A DNA stretch of 30,464 bases from Bacteroidales bacterium UBA1064 (GTDB taxonomy: Bacteria; Bacteroidota; Bacteroidia; Bacteroidales; Tenuifilaceae): NCBI GenBank assembly GCA_002316235.1, contig DCDD01000218.1:1-30464 (forward strand), in the 5' to 3' direction. Below are positions 1 to 7,592 of the stretch, in pieces. The translations under genes were made by a program, and so were the position numbers. The notes under the pieces were generated by a model. That model was not told the origin of the DNA, made no database searches, and saw nothing but the letters and a program-made list of their open reading frames with translations. How positions within the stretch are numbered: the first letter of the stretch is position 1; every line of letters begins with the position of its first letter.

Positions 1-300
1 GGAGTACTCTTTACCATTCACCGTCAGTTTTATGGTAATAGCCGCACTTGTAAGAGGTTTAAAATCGGCAAGATTAGTAAAATGGGACAACACTGTAGTA
101 GTTGTCCCAACAACAAAAGGTTTAGCTTCGGCAAATAGCTCACAGGTTGATGTATAAATGGTAAAGGTTTGAGCATCATCACCGGCCTCAGCTTCATGAC
201 TACTTTCGTCATGTTGATGGGCTGCACCAGCACTGCTATCGGCAGTGTGGCTACAGCCATAAATTGTAATGCTAAAAATCAGAATGAATAACCGCTTCAT
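1..300 (-). CDS. Efflux RND periplasmic adaptor (CusB/HlyD-like) lipoprotein, N-terminal part only
   Basis: The reading frame opens with ATG at 298-300 on the minus strand and runs off the left window edge, leaving 100 visible residues. It starts with a lipoprotein signal, ending in YGC with Cys16 as the likely lipidated residue. A His/Asp/Glu-rich linker (AAHQHDESSHE) follows, then a beta-rich stretch with the motif ELFAEAKPFVVG and FTNLADFKPL. That stretch resembles the extra N-terminal domain found before the membrane-fusion part of heavy-metal RND adaptors in Bacteroidota. The family bridges an inner-membrane RND pump and a TolC-like outer-membrane channel to export metal ions. The His-rich linker suggests metal contact in the periplasm. 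The rest of the adaptor, and any pump and channel genes, would lie to the left, outside the window. The family call rests on my recognition of the N-terminal domain only. Confidence 0.7.
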   Translation of the reverse strand, partial: MKRLFILIFSITIYGCSHTADSSAGAAHQHDESSHEAEAGDDAQTFTIYTSTCELFAEAKPFVVGTTTTVLSHFTNLADFKPLTSAAITIKLTVNGKEYS

Positions 301-523
301 CCGTATATAAAATTTTAAGTTACACTGTAATTACGTATATTTTTGCATTTCAAGCGTTTACGTTGAATGCAAGAAAACTTAAAGATTTTTTTTGAAATCA
401 TCCTCCATGAACTATTTACCTGCAAGCAGCTAAACGTCGAAACGCAGCTGATTCACAAACAGTCACTTAAACTTGAGTAAATTACAGGAAGATCCACCAT
501 TTAGGTGGTTGGAAAAGATTAGG
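301..523. other. Intergenic region with an inverted repeat
   Basis: No gene was recognised in these 223 bases. A near-perfect inverted repeat (TTGCATTTCAA at 343-353 and TTGAATGCAA at 363-372, one bulged base) sits 40-70 bases upstream of the adaptor start. It could be an operator or a hairpin. A second short hairpin (CCACC/GGTGG) lies near 496-510, just after the upstream gene's stop, without a T-run. No clear promoter for the adaptor was found here, so it may be read from further upstream with the 145-residue gene. Confidence 0.4.
343..372. repeat. Imperfect inverted repeat upstream of the efflux adaptor
   Basis: TTGCATTTCAA and TTGAATGCAA face each other across a 9-base spacer; the arms match except for one extra T. 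Position, just upstream of a metal-efflux gene, would suit a regulator's operator, but no regulator gene is visible nearby. It might equally be a simple RNA hairpin. Confidence 0.35.
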
Positions 524-961
524 CTATAAGAGGTTTTTAGCCGGAGGAGACCGTAGACCAGGAATGCTTACGTAGCTAGAAAAATGAAAATTGTTAGTAT
601 AACCCCCATACAACCTTGTGTTTACCAAAAATATTTGAAAAGGAATTGAAGCACAAGAAGTAATAAAGCCACCAGCTATGTTAAAGCCATGATGAATATT
701 GGTAACCGCAGGTTTATATTCAAACCCATCGTCGGGAATCAGGTAGTCATGCTTTAGCGCACAGCATTCAGCATCCTCGTCGGTGGGATGAGCAGGGTTG
801 TTCCTTGCATCATTTCCATCGTTCGGAATTGTAATGTTTACGGAGTATCCATCAAAGCAAACCTGACCGTTGTGGTGATGATGGGGTACAAAAGCATGAA
901 CCTGTAGCATTATATTAGCCAGCAGGATTAGCCAAACCGAACAAAGTTGCTTCACTCCCAT
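524..961 (-). CDS. Small secreted His-rich protein linked to metal efflux
   Basis: A 145-residue protein. It has a hydrophobic N-terminal signal (about residues 5-22), then a metal-binding-looking cluster HAFVPHHHH at about 22-30. Further Cys and His residues follow (a CF pair, ECCALKHD, IHHG). I recognise the pattern of a signal sequence followed by VPHHHH as that of small proteins encoded at the head of heavy-metal efflux operons in Bacteroidota (possibly the DUF6769 group; I could not check this). It lies upstream of the RND adaptor on the same strand, with 223 bases between them. A periplasmic role in binding or sensing a transition metal is likely but inferred. A palindromic AAAGATT/AATCTTT hairpin lies just upstream, at about 970-987. 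The start is an ATG giving a complete signal peptide. Confidence 0.6.
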   Translation of the reverse strand: MGVKQLCSVWLILLANIMLQVHAFVPHHHHNGQVCFDGYSVNITIPNDGNDARNNPAHPTDEDAECCALKHDYLIPDDGFEYKPAVTNIHHGFNIAGGFITSCASIPFQIFLVNTRLYGGYTNNFHFSSYVSIPGLRSPPAKNLL

Positions 962-1093
962 CGTTGGGTAAAGATTAAAAAATCTTTATAATTTCGATGA
1001 AAACCAAAAGGTAAGGTTTAATTTGGTAAGAAGTTTTCTTTACCCTTTATCCTTTTTTATGTTTTAAGTTCACCCGTGGAGTTTAAAAGTAAG

Positions 1094-2311
1094 CTACTTC
1101 CAAGGCTTAAGTGCTATAAATGCCAGCATTAGCATAAGCACCAAAGTAGCAGTAAGTCTATTTCCGGCTATTAACCGCTGGTTGTTTAGCTGCCATGCAA
1201 GTAAATCGGGATTTTTAAAAAGTTGCTCAGGAATATCGCGCCAACCCCACTTCCCAATAATTGTCCCGTTGTAAATAAGAATTAGACCGGGGTTCGATCT
1301 GGTTATGGTTTTCAGAGTAACCTCATCACCTAGTACAAATGGAAGTTCAACCCTACTGTTTACCTTAATTTTTTCCATTGCTTCTCCCGAAGAGGCAGTG
1401 GCCCAGTAAAATTTATACCCCCTCTCGGTTGCGCCCATAAATATATTCTTCACTTGCTCCTGAGCTTTTACTCCAGCCTTTTCGAGCTGGGGGGAAACTG
1501 CCAGAAAAGTATAACCCGTTGATTGAATAATCGTATCGGTTAGGTCAACTCCATCAACCGAATGAAGGGAGAAATTCGAAATGGGCGGTGTATAACCCTT
1601 CTTTACGAGTATAAATTTGGAATCAACAAAAGTCCACGAAGAATCCTGCCATGGATAGTTAGATTCGTCAAATTCCTTTACCTCCCCATTTTTCTTATAG
1701 TAGAGCTTTGTTTTATACACATCAGCAGGGGCACCATCGGGATATATCATTGCCTGATGAATGTTAACACCCACATGAAATGGGCGGAAGTCGTACAAGG
1801 GTTCATGCAGCGAACCATGAATTGGGGGAAGAAAAGCCACAACACAGAGAACAGCAAACATAGCAGACTGTTTTTTCTCGCCAAATGAAGGAGGAAGTGA
1901 CGCCCGGTACCTGAAGAAAGTATATGCAGCCGACAGGAGGACAATATTTTTGAAAAATGTTTGCCAATTGGTCAGGTGTAGGGCATCGCCAAAACAGCCG
2001 CAATCCGAAACCGGATTAAAAATAGCCAGGATAAGGGTAAGGGGCGTAAAGGCAAGCATGAATATAAAAACACCCCATGCAGCAATCCGAAGATTTACAC
2101 CATAAAGCAACATTAAGCCAATGAGCAGCTCAGCTGCGCAAAGAATAAAGGCGAAAGCTAGCGACAGGGGCTGCATAAAATTCATGTGAAAAGCCATAAA
2201 GTAGTCATGAAACTTATAGGCTGAACCCATGGGATCTATGCCTTTTACAAATCCCGAAAAAATAAATACCACGGCTAAAAGGTACCTGCTAATGATAACG
2301 ACCTGCTTCAT
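1094..2311 (-). CDS. DoxX/MauE-like membrane protein of the BT_3928 type
   Basis: A 405-residue membrane protein. The N-terminal 150 residues carry four predicted membrane helices (about 5-22, 50-70, 76-98, 117-135) of the DoxX/MauE fold. The motif CGCFG at 104-108 is the cysteine pair typical of MauE-like redox proteins. The middle and C-terminal part (about 175-375) is extracytoplasmic, and its second half reads like a thioredoxin fold (LAVSPQL, then PGLILIYNGTIIGKW) but has no CxxC. A last helix lies at about 383-400. This architecture matches the conserved Bacteroidota family named after BT_3928, whose exact function is unknown to me. Transfer of electrons or thiol handling at the membrane is inferred. 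It follows the thymidylate kinase gene by 25 bases on the same strand, so the two are probably co-transcribed. Confidence 0.75.
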   Translation of the reverse strand: MKQVVIISRYLLAVVFIFSGFVKGIDPMGSAYKFHDYFMAFHMNFMQPLSLAFAFILCAAELLIGLMLLYGVNLRIAAWGVFIFMLAFTPLTLILAIFNPVSDCGCFGDALHLTNWQTFFKNIVLLSAAYTFFRYRASLPPSFGEKKQSAMFAVLCVVAFLPPIHGSLHEPLYDFRPFHVGVNIHQAMIYPDGAPADVYKTKLYYKKNGEVKEFDESNYPWQDSSWTFVDSKFILVKKGYTPPISNFSLHSVDGVDLTDTIIQSTGYTFLAVSPQLEKAGVKAQEQVKNIFMGATERGYKFYWATASSGEAMEKIKVNSRVELPFVLGDEVTLKTITRSNPGLILIYNGTIIGKWGWRDIPEQLFKNPDLLAWQLNNQRLIAGNRLTATLVLMLMLAFIALKPWK

Positions 2312-2336
2312 AAGTAGAAACTTTTCAATTTAAATG

Positions 2337-3029
2337 TCAAATTACTAATGCTTTATGTACCAGAATGGCCTCAACAATTCTGTTAAAAATTTTATCCGGC
2401 TCCAGCATTGAGCCATGTTCGTCATAGCAAGGAATAACCACAAATTGTGGGTCAAGCGATTGCTGTAGCAGGTAAACCTCTCGAACCCGTTGCTGGAAAT
2501 TCAAATCCTTTTCGTGAATATCGTCCCTCCCGTTAAGGTATTCCCTATCAGCGCCCTCCCTCTGCTCGGAAAGGCGCTTACTGGTAAATTCAAATGGAAC
2601 GTCTAAAAAAATACTAATATCGGGTTTCGGAATGGCAAAATAGTCAAATTCAAGGTTTAAAATCCAGCTTCTTAGCTTATCAACCCTACTGCTGTCGTTA
2701 AGTTTAGCGCACTGAAAGGCAATGTTGGAGTAAACATAGCGGTCGAGCAGAACCACCTCGTCAGTTTTGAGCCACGATTTAATTAAACCCGACGCATCCA
2801 TCCGGTCAAGCGCATAAAGCATGGCTACCACATAGGGATCAACCTCATCAATTCTACCCAAATCGCCTCGAAGGAAACGGGCAATCAGCTCTCCAAAGTA
2901 TGGTGCGTCAACCCTGGGAAAATGAAGGAAATGGCTGGCAACACCCTTTTGGGTTAAAAAAGAACCCAGCAGGTTTATTTGAGTTGACTTACCAGCGCCA
3001 TCGAGACCTTCAATAACAATCAGTGCCAT
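2337..3029 (-). CDS. tmk: Thymidylate kinase
   Basis: Phosphorylates dTMP to dTDP for DNA synthesis, in the cytosol. The protein begins MALIVIEGLDGAGKST, with the P-loop GLDGAGKST at residues 8-16. The substrate-binding FPRV follows, then the DRYxxS motif (DRYVYS), then a lid region rich in Arg (RLSEQREGADREY). I chose the ATG at 3029 because an upstream in-frame extension adds 11 residues before the conserved N-terminal strand that the family does not have; the chosen form is 230 residues. A perfect -7 element (TAATTTTG, minus strand, 3073-3080) lies 44 bases upstream, without a convincing -33 partner. The gene is divergent from folP and leads into the DoxX-like gene. Confidence 0.88.
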   Translation of the reverse strand: MALIVIEGLDGAGKSTQINLLGSFLTQKGVASHFLHFPRVDAPYFGELIARFLRGDLGRIDEVDPYVVAMLYALDRMDASGLIKSWLKTDEVVLLDRYVYSNIAFQCAKLNDSSRVDKLRSWILNLEFDYFAIPKPDISIFLDVPFEFTSKRLSEQREGADREYLNGRDDIHEKDLNFQQRVREVYLLQQSLDPQFVVIPCYDEHGSMLEPDKIFNRIVEAILVHKALVI

Positions 3030-3131
3030 GAGTAAAATGTTTACCTTTGCAGCAAAAATCAACTTGCTGTGGCAAAATTACATCAATGTTTAGTAACTTT
3101 AGCCATCGAACAAGCCGCAATATAGCAAAAA

Positions 3132-4013
3132 ATGGAACAACCGCCGTCGTATCTCAAGCAGAGGAAAACCATGACCAGCAATGGCCGAATTATCAGCTTG
3201 GATAAACCACTGGTTATGGGAATAATCAATGTAACCGACGATTCATTCTATAGTGGAAGTCGCTACAAGCTGGGGTTTAGAATAGCCGCACGCGCCGAGC
3301 AAATTATTCGTGAGGGTGGAAGCATTATAGATGTAGGAGCATGCTCCACTCGCCCGGGAGCTAAACCCGTTAGCGAGCAGCAGGAGCTTAAACGGCTAGC
3401 GAAAGCCCTGCATGCAATCCGAAAGAAATATCCCGAAGCTATAATTTCGGTTGATACCTACAGATCGAGGGTTGCCCGTATGGCTGTTGGCGATTATCGG
3501 GCGAACATCATAAACGACATTTCAGCTGGAGAGCTTGACCCTGAAATGTTCAGCACCATTGCCGAGCTCAAAATTCCATATGTGCTGATGCACATGAGGG
3601 GAACCCCCGAAACCATGCAGCAGAACCCTACATACGACAATGTTATTCGGGAGATTATCACCTATCTGAACGGAAAAATAGAACAGCTAAAGCAGCTTGG
3701 GGTGAGCGATATTATTGTGGATCCGGGTTTTGGTTTTGGCAAAACCGTTGACCATAACTTTTCCATTCTGAAAAATTTACAGGCATTCAGGCTTTTTGAG
3801 CGGCCAATACTCGTAGGGCTATCGCGTAAATCGATGATTAGCAAAACATTGGGAATTCCAGCAGCTAAATGCCTCAATGGAACAACGGCGCTTAACACCA
3901 TGGCGCTTCTGAACGGTGCAACCATACTGAGGGTTCACGATGTTCGGGAGGCGACCGAGGCTATTAAGCTGGTCGAAAGCACCACCCGTCAACCCGATTA
4001 CCAGTACATTTAA
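3132..4013 (+). CDS. folP: Dihydropteroate synthase
   Basis: Condenses dihydropterin pyrophosphate with p-aminobenzoate in folate synthesis. All family motifs are present in order in the 293 residues: MGIINVTDDSF (about 29-39), IDVGACSTRPGA (about 70-81), SVDTYRS (about 109-115), INDISAG, VLMHMRGTP, VDPGFGFGKT and VGLSRKSMI, followed by a C-terminal NGTTALN segment. The length is usual for the family. The N-terminal 20 residues (before IISLDKP) are not conserved, so a start at the internal Met14 is possible. cdaA follows 75 bases downstream in the same direction, a neighbour pairing I know to be common in Bacteroidota. Confidence 0.95.
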   Translation: MEQPPSYLKQRKTMTSNGRIISLDKPLVMGIINVTDDSFYSGSRYKLGFRIAARAEQIIREGGSIIDVGACSTRPGAKPVSEQQELKRLAKALHAIRKKYPEAIISVDTYRSRVARMAVGDYRANIINDISAGELDPEMFSTIAELKIPYVLMHMRGTPETMQQNPTYDNVIREIITYLNGKIEQLKQLGVSDIIVDPGFGFGKTVDHNFSILKNLQAFRLFERPILVGLSRKSMISKTLGIPAAKCLNGTTALNTMALLNGATILRVHDVREATEAIKLVESTTRQPDYQYI

Positions 4014-4088
4014 GCCAACTCATGCCACAACACTCTACTTACATTATTTTGTAACCGAGCGCCAGACTTTAAAATAATCTATTTGCCA

Positions 4089-4874
4089 ATGACCAACCTT
4101 TTCATAACCATTAGGGCACTCGATGTGATAGACGTTGTTCTGGTGGCATTTTTGCTCTACCAGATGTACATGCTCATACGGGGAACCGTAGCAATAAACA
4201 TTTTCGTTGGCATTGTGCTGCTCTACATATTCTGGTTAGTAGTACGAGCTCTCAACATGGAGCTTCTGAGCAGCATACTGGGACAAATTATCGGTGTTGG
4301 AGTGCTTGCACTGATCATAGTGTTTCAGCAGGAAATAAGAAAGTTCCTCCTGTTTATAGGCAACCGGTACATTAACAGAAGGCGATTTTCGTTTGAAAAC
4401 TTCTTCTTTCCAAAAAAACGCGAGAAGCAAATTCTTGTTAAGGTTGATGCCATAGTCAAGGCTTGTCGAAACATGTCGGAAACCCGAACCGGTGCGTTAA
4501 TTGTGATTGCCAGAAAATCGGAGCTGCAGCTTTACGCCGAGAGCGGCGATATTATTGATGCCGACACATCAACCCGGATGATCGAAAATATTTTCTTTAA
4601 GAATAGCCCGCTGCACGATGGGGCAGTTATCATTGTTAACGACCGGATTCTAGCCGCACGGTGCGTGCTTCCCATAACAGAAAACATCAACCTGCCACCT
4701 CACTACGGTATGCGCCACAAATCGGCAATTGGAATAACTGAAGTTACCGATGCCATTGCCATTGTGGTTTCGGAGGAAACCGGAAAGATAAGCGTAGCTT
4801 CAGAGGGGATGCTAAGGTACGACATCGGCTGGTTGGAGCTGGACAAGTACCTTCGCGATAACCTATCAAGCTGA
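4089..4874 (+). CDS. cdaA: Diadenylate cyclase CdaA (c-di-AMP synthase)
   Basis: Makes cyclic di-AMP from two ATP; the product usually controls osmolyte and potassium balance and cell-wall homeostasis. The 261-residue protein has three membrane helices in its first 90 residues. A short basic linker (NRRRF) follows, then the DAC (DUF147) catalytic domain from about 108 on. Both catalytic motifs are visible: DGA at 177-179 (PLHDGA) and RHKSA at 209-213, where many homologues have RHR followed by a small residue. I chose ATG at 4089; a TTG two codons earlier is possible but less likely. Probably co-transcribed with folP. Confidence 0.93.
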   Translation: MTNLFITIRALDVIDVVLVAFLLYQMYMLIRGTVAINIFVGIVLLYIFWLVVRALNMELLSSILGQIIGVGVLALIIVFQQEIRKFLLFIGNRYINRRRFSFENFFFPKKREKQILVKVDAIVKACRNMSETRTGALIVIARKSELQLYAESGDIIDADTSTRMIENIFFKNSPLHDGAVIIVNDRILAARCVLPITENINLPPHYGMRHKSAIGITEVTDAIAIVVSEETGKISVASEGMLRYDIGWLELDKYLRDNLSS

Positions 4875-4891
4875 TAATCAACTGCCCCATG

Positions 4892-4963
4892 AATTATGAT
4901 ATGGTGGCTTGCATTAATTAGCTTCATTTTACTTACATTTACCGCTGGGACCATATCATAATT
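4892..4963. repeat. Perfect 14-bp inverted repeat flanking a 44-base segment
   Basis: AATTATGATATGGT at 4892-4905 is exactly mirrored by ACCATATCATAATT at 4950-4963. The whole structure lies between the cdaA stop (4874) and the aroA-like start (4978), and has no T-run after it. The 44-base centre holds a possible promoter reading to the right. It may be an operator, a long-loop hairpin or a small invertible segment; the sequence does not decide. Confidence 0.8.
4909..4941 (+). promoter_or_regulatory. Possible promoter inside the inverted repeat
   Basis: TTG at 4909-4911, a 22-base spacer, then TACATTTA at 4934-4941, which differs from the Bacteroidota -7 consensus TAnnTTTG in its last base. 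Transcription would begin near 4948, at the edge of the right repeat arm, and read into the aroA-like gene. The match is imperfect. Confidence 0.4.
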
Positions 4964-4977
4964 TAATTCGATGCACC

Positions 4978-6225
4978 ATGATTAAGTATGCCATTTCGAA
5001 AGCCGATCAAAATTTGAAAGGTGAAATTACCCTTTCTCCCTCCAAACCCATGAACCACAAGTTTTTGGTTATTCGCATTCTCAAAAGCTCCAACCTTACC
5101 CAGCGGCTAACCACCGAATCGGAGGACGCACAAATAGTAAACAGCGAGGTAATCAACGAGGGAATTAAAAAGAATCGGGGAACCTCGGCAAAAGCCTTAA
5201 GGCATATCAGGGCCTTCCTCAACTACTTTGGCGGCGAGTGGATTCTCTCATCATCAAACATCCTTAAGGATAGATCAACAGAGAGAATTGTTAAGGTTCT
5301 TCAAAAAAGCGGTTTAAACGTTAGCTACGAGAAGCGTAGCGGCAGACCGCCTTTCCGGCTTACCGGCAAGAACCTTTCCGGGATCATTCAACGGGTTGAC
5401 GGATCCATTAACAGTAAAATTATTGAGAGCAAGCTGCTCTTTGCCCCTACCGCCAGCATTGACCAAATTGAAGAGGTGTGTAATAGAATTCTTAGCTCCA
5501 ACTACGTTGGTACCACCCTTCGGGCACTTCAGTACCTGGGTGTTAACACCGATTGGAAGGAGGACGAGGTGCTGGTGGAGCATGAGATAAACGATGGGTC
5601 AGAGATGGTTATTGAACCCGACTGGTCGTTAGCTTCGTGCTGGTACCAAATGGTTGCCCTTGCCCAAAAGGGTGAGCTGCAGATTAACGGGCTGAAAATT
5701 GACACATTCCAGAACGAATCGGCTATTCGGCATATCTACAACGATTTTGGCATTTCAACCCTAATTATGCCCGACGGCATCAGCATTAAGCGAAAGGGTA
5801 AGCTGACCGGTAAGTTTACCCACGATTTTACCAGCTATCCCAATCTTCTCCCATGCGCTATTACAACCTGTGTAGGTCTGGGTATTCCATTTGAGATGAA
5901 GGGAATTGAAAGCCTTAATGCTGCAGACCCCAACAGGATGCAGCTCCTCACGGAAGAGCTTGTCAAGGTAGGAGCAAAAGTAGAGCTGAAAAGCATTAAC
6001 GGAACCCAGGTGGCAACCTTTAACGGAACCTCAGGCCTAAGCCGGCTTAAAAGTGTTGAGTTTGAGTCAAAAAACGATTACCGCATACTACTTGCTCTTG
6101 TCTCTATTGCAGTAAGAGGCATTCAAGTGATCATAGACAGCCCGATGGTAACCAATAAAGCTTACCCTAGCTTCTGGGATGATATGAAAAAACTAGGGTT
6201 TGTGGTAAAGAGTGTTACCGAATAA
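4978..6225 (+). CDS. Divergent AroA-like (EPSP synthase fold) protein, catalytic motifs degraded
   Basis: A 415-residue protein with the overall layout of 3-phosphoshikimate 1-carboxyvinyltransferase. Recognisable blocks are the N-terminal SKP at 22-24, RGTSAKALRHIRAFL (68-81, where AroA has NAGTAMRFL), GRPPFRLTG (122-130), EPDWSLASCWY (213-223), DFTSYPNLLP (283-292) and KAYPSFW (394-400). Several residues that AroA uses for catalysis or substrate binding differ: SKSxSNR is replaced by SKPMNHK, the SSQ block by NSK (145-147), KExDR by ADPNR (316-320) and DHRMA by DYRIL (367-371). The Asp at 283 and Lys at 394 are kept. Either it is a lineage-specific AroA with unusual active-site chemistry or a paralogue with another or no enzymatic role. 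It follows cdaA by 103 bases, and the inverted repeat lies in that gap. Confidence 0.72.
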   Translation: MIKYAISKADQNLKGEITLSPSKPMNHKFLVIRILKSSNLTQRLTTESEDAQIVNSEVINEGIKKNRGTSAKALRHIRAFLNYFGGEWILSSSNILKDRSTERIVKVLQKSGLNVSYEKRSGRPPFRLTGKNLSGIIQRVDGSINSKIIESKLLFAPTASIDQIEEVCNRILSSNYVGTTLRALQYLGVNTDWKEDEVLVEHEINDGSEMVIEPDWSLASCWYQMVALAQKGELQINGLKIDTFQNESAIRHIYNDFGISTLIMPDGISIKRKGKLTGKFTHDFTSYPNLLPCAITTCVGLGIPFEMKGIESLNAADPNRMQLLTEELVKVGAKVELKSINGTQVATFNGTSGLSRLKSVEFESKNDYRILLALVSIAVRGIQVIIDSPMVTNKAYPSFWDDMKKLGFVVKSVTE

Positions 6226-6237
6226 TAGCTATTATTC
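6220..6237. repeat. 18-bp perfect palindrome over the aroA-like stop codon
   Basis: GAATAATAGCTATTATTC reads the same on both strands and includes the stop codon of the aroA-like gene. As RNA it would give a weak A/T-rich hairpin. No T-run follows, so it is a poor terminator. Confidence 0.5.
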
Positions 6238-6621
6238 AGAGAACCCCTTGGGCTGCCAAATCAACCCTTAAAAAAACCGGGCTTTTTCGTCATAAAAGGC
6301 AGGCTCATTGCTGTATGCGTCGGTTAGAATTTTTTATCAGCAGGTAGGTTGGCTACCCGCTACTTTGCCATGCATGGAAGCCGGCTAACGGCCATTACAC
6401 CAACTCCACCATAACTTCCGGTAAGCTGCAGGTATTTCTACTCTAAAAATTACCATTTTGTTTTATATGCAGCGATTCCGGTTATTCGTGCGTAGCAAGC
6501 CGTCGTTTGTCGCAAAATCAGCTTTTGTTTGCGTAATCAACCTAACTTTCGGATGTTGAATTTCATTTTCAACAAAAAATCAACTCAAACCAATTAACCA
6601 AACCAACAAATTAAAAGTGCT
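6226..6621. other. Intergenic region, 396 bases, no gene recognised
   Basis: Neither strand shows a convincing coding frame or RNA gene. It holds small hairpin-forming stretches (for example GGTAG/CTACC near 6346-6360) and an inverted repeat GTTGAA/TTCAAC at 6555-6573, 49 bases before the caspase gene. A -7-like TAACTTTC at 6543-6550 is present, but a properly spaced TTTG partner was not found. It must contain the caspase gene's promoter and probably the end of the aroA-like transcript. Confidence 0.5.
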
Positions 6622-7473
6622 ATGAGAAACAAAAAAGTGTTAAGGCTAGGGTTACTAGGCCTACTTGCCACCATGATGGTAGCTAGCTGCTCAAAGGAAG
6701 AAGATGAACGTTTGCAGGAGCCAATCTCAAACGATTGGACAGTACGTCCGGATTTTGCTACTCTAGATACCCGTCCACAGGATGTTATTGCCAGCTTTAC
6801 CCTCACCGAAAAGGATGCTGAATTGGTAAAACCTGATGAAAATGTAGTAAAAGGTGCCAAGTATGCACTGGTGATTGGAATTTCGGACTATTCCGGAACC
6901 CAAAATGACCTGCAGTACTGCGACGATGATGCAACCGACTGGAAAAATAGGCTAGTAAGCGAAGGTTACTCCGTAACCATACTGCTTGACGGGAATGCTA
7001 CCAAAAGTGCCATTGAATCGGCAGTAAACTCCCTGGCTAGCAAATCTATTGCCGGAAACGAAATCGCCTTTTGCTACTCAGGACATGGCAGTAGGGGAAA
7101 CATAGTTACCACCGACCTGTACTACATAAGCAGCTCGTGGTTTAAGACTAAGTTTTCCACTGCCAAGAGCACCAAAATGATGTTCTGCTTCGATGCATGC
7201 CAGATAGGTGCAATGAAAACAGCCCTAAATGCTACCGGCAGGGTTATTGCTGTTGCCTCGAGCACATCAACCTACTCATACGATGGCGATGCCTCTATGA
7301 GAAACGGAGTGTTCACATACTATCAAATGTATGGCTTTGATAACCTTAGCTATACTTACCTCGAGCCCGACTGCAGCTATGCCTGCAGCTCCATGAAGTC
7401 ATGGGCTTCCGCCAGAAGGCTTAAAGTAGCGCCCTCTTACGCTGATTCATATTCAGGCAACTTCGACCTGTAA
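6622..7473 (+). CDS. Caspase-fold (peptidase C14) lipoprotein
   Basis: A 283-residue lipoprotein: the signal peptide ends in MMVASC with Cys23 as the lipidation site, followed by an acidic stretch KEEDE. A linker of about 50 residues leads into a caspase-like domain from about residue 78. That domain opens with KYALVIGISDY, has the catalytic His in YSGHGS (His155) and the catalytic Cys in FDACQIG (Cys193). The acidic CDDDATDW (100-107) matches the conserved early loop of bacterial metacaspase-like and peptidase C14 proteins. Both catalytic residues are intact, so it is probably an active cysteine peptidase anchored in the outer membrane or periplasm. Its substrate is unknown. It stands alone between long gaps and ends at a strong bidirectional terminator. 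Confidence 0.87.
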   Translation: MRNKKVLRLGLLGLLATMMVASCSKEEDERLQEPISNDWTVRPDFATLDTRPQDVIASFTLTEKDAELVKPDENVVKGAKYALVIGISDYSGTQNDLQYCDDDATDWKNRLVSEGYSVTILLDGNATKSAIESAVNSLASKSIAGNEIAFCYSGHGSRGNIVTTDLYYISSSWFKTKFSTAKSTKMMFCFDACQIGAMKTALNATGRVIAVASSTSTYSYDGDASMRNGVFTYYQMYGFDNLSYTYLEPDCSYACSSMKSWASARRLKVAPSYADSYSGNFDL

Positions 7474-7496
7474 ACTACCACAATTCGATACGATGT

Positions 7497-7525
7497 AAAA
7501 AGGGAGTGCTTTTGCGCTCCCTTTT
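7497..7525. terminator. Bidirectional rho-independent terminator
   Basis: A 12-bp stem AAAAGGGAGTGC (7498-7509) / GCGCTCCCTTTT (7514-7525) with one G-T pair and a TTTT loop. The A and T tracts on either side let it end both the rightward caspase transcript and the leftward methionine operon. Confidence 0.9.
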
Positions 7526-7592
7526 GCTTATACTTTAGATAAGACAGAGCGGAAATGCCGTAAAGGCACATGGATGTTATACTTGCAAAGTG

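Noticed and set aside
30..260. 76-codon open frame on the minus strand
   Set aside because: It is a different frame of the same strand as the efflux adaptor, whose frame starts at 300 with a good lipoprotein signal and a recognisable domain.
1562..1888. 108-codon open frame on the plus strand
   Set aside because: Antisense to the DoxX-like gene; no family match or signal, and the opposite frame is clearly coding.
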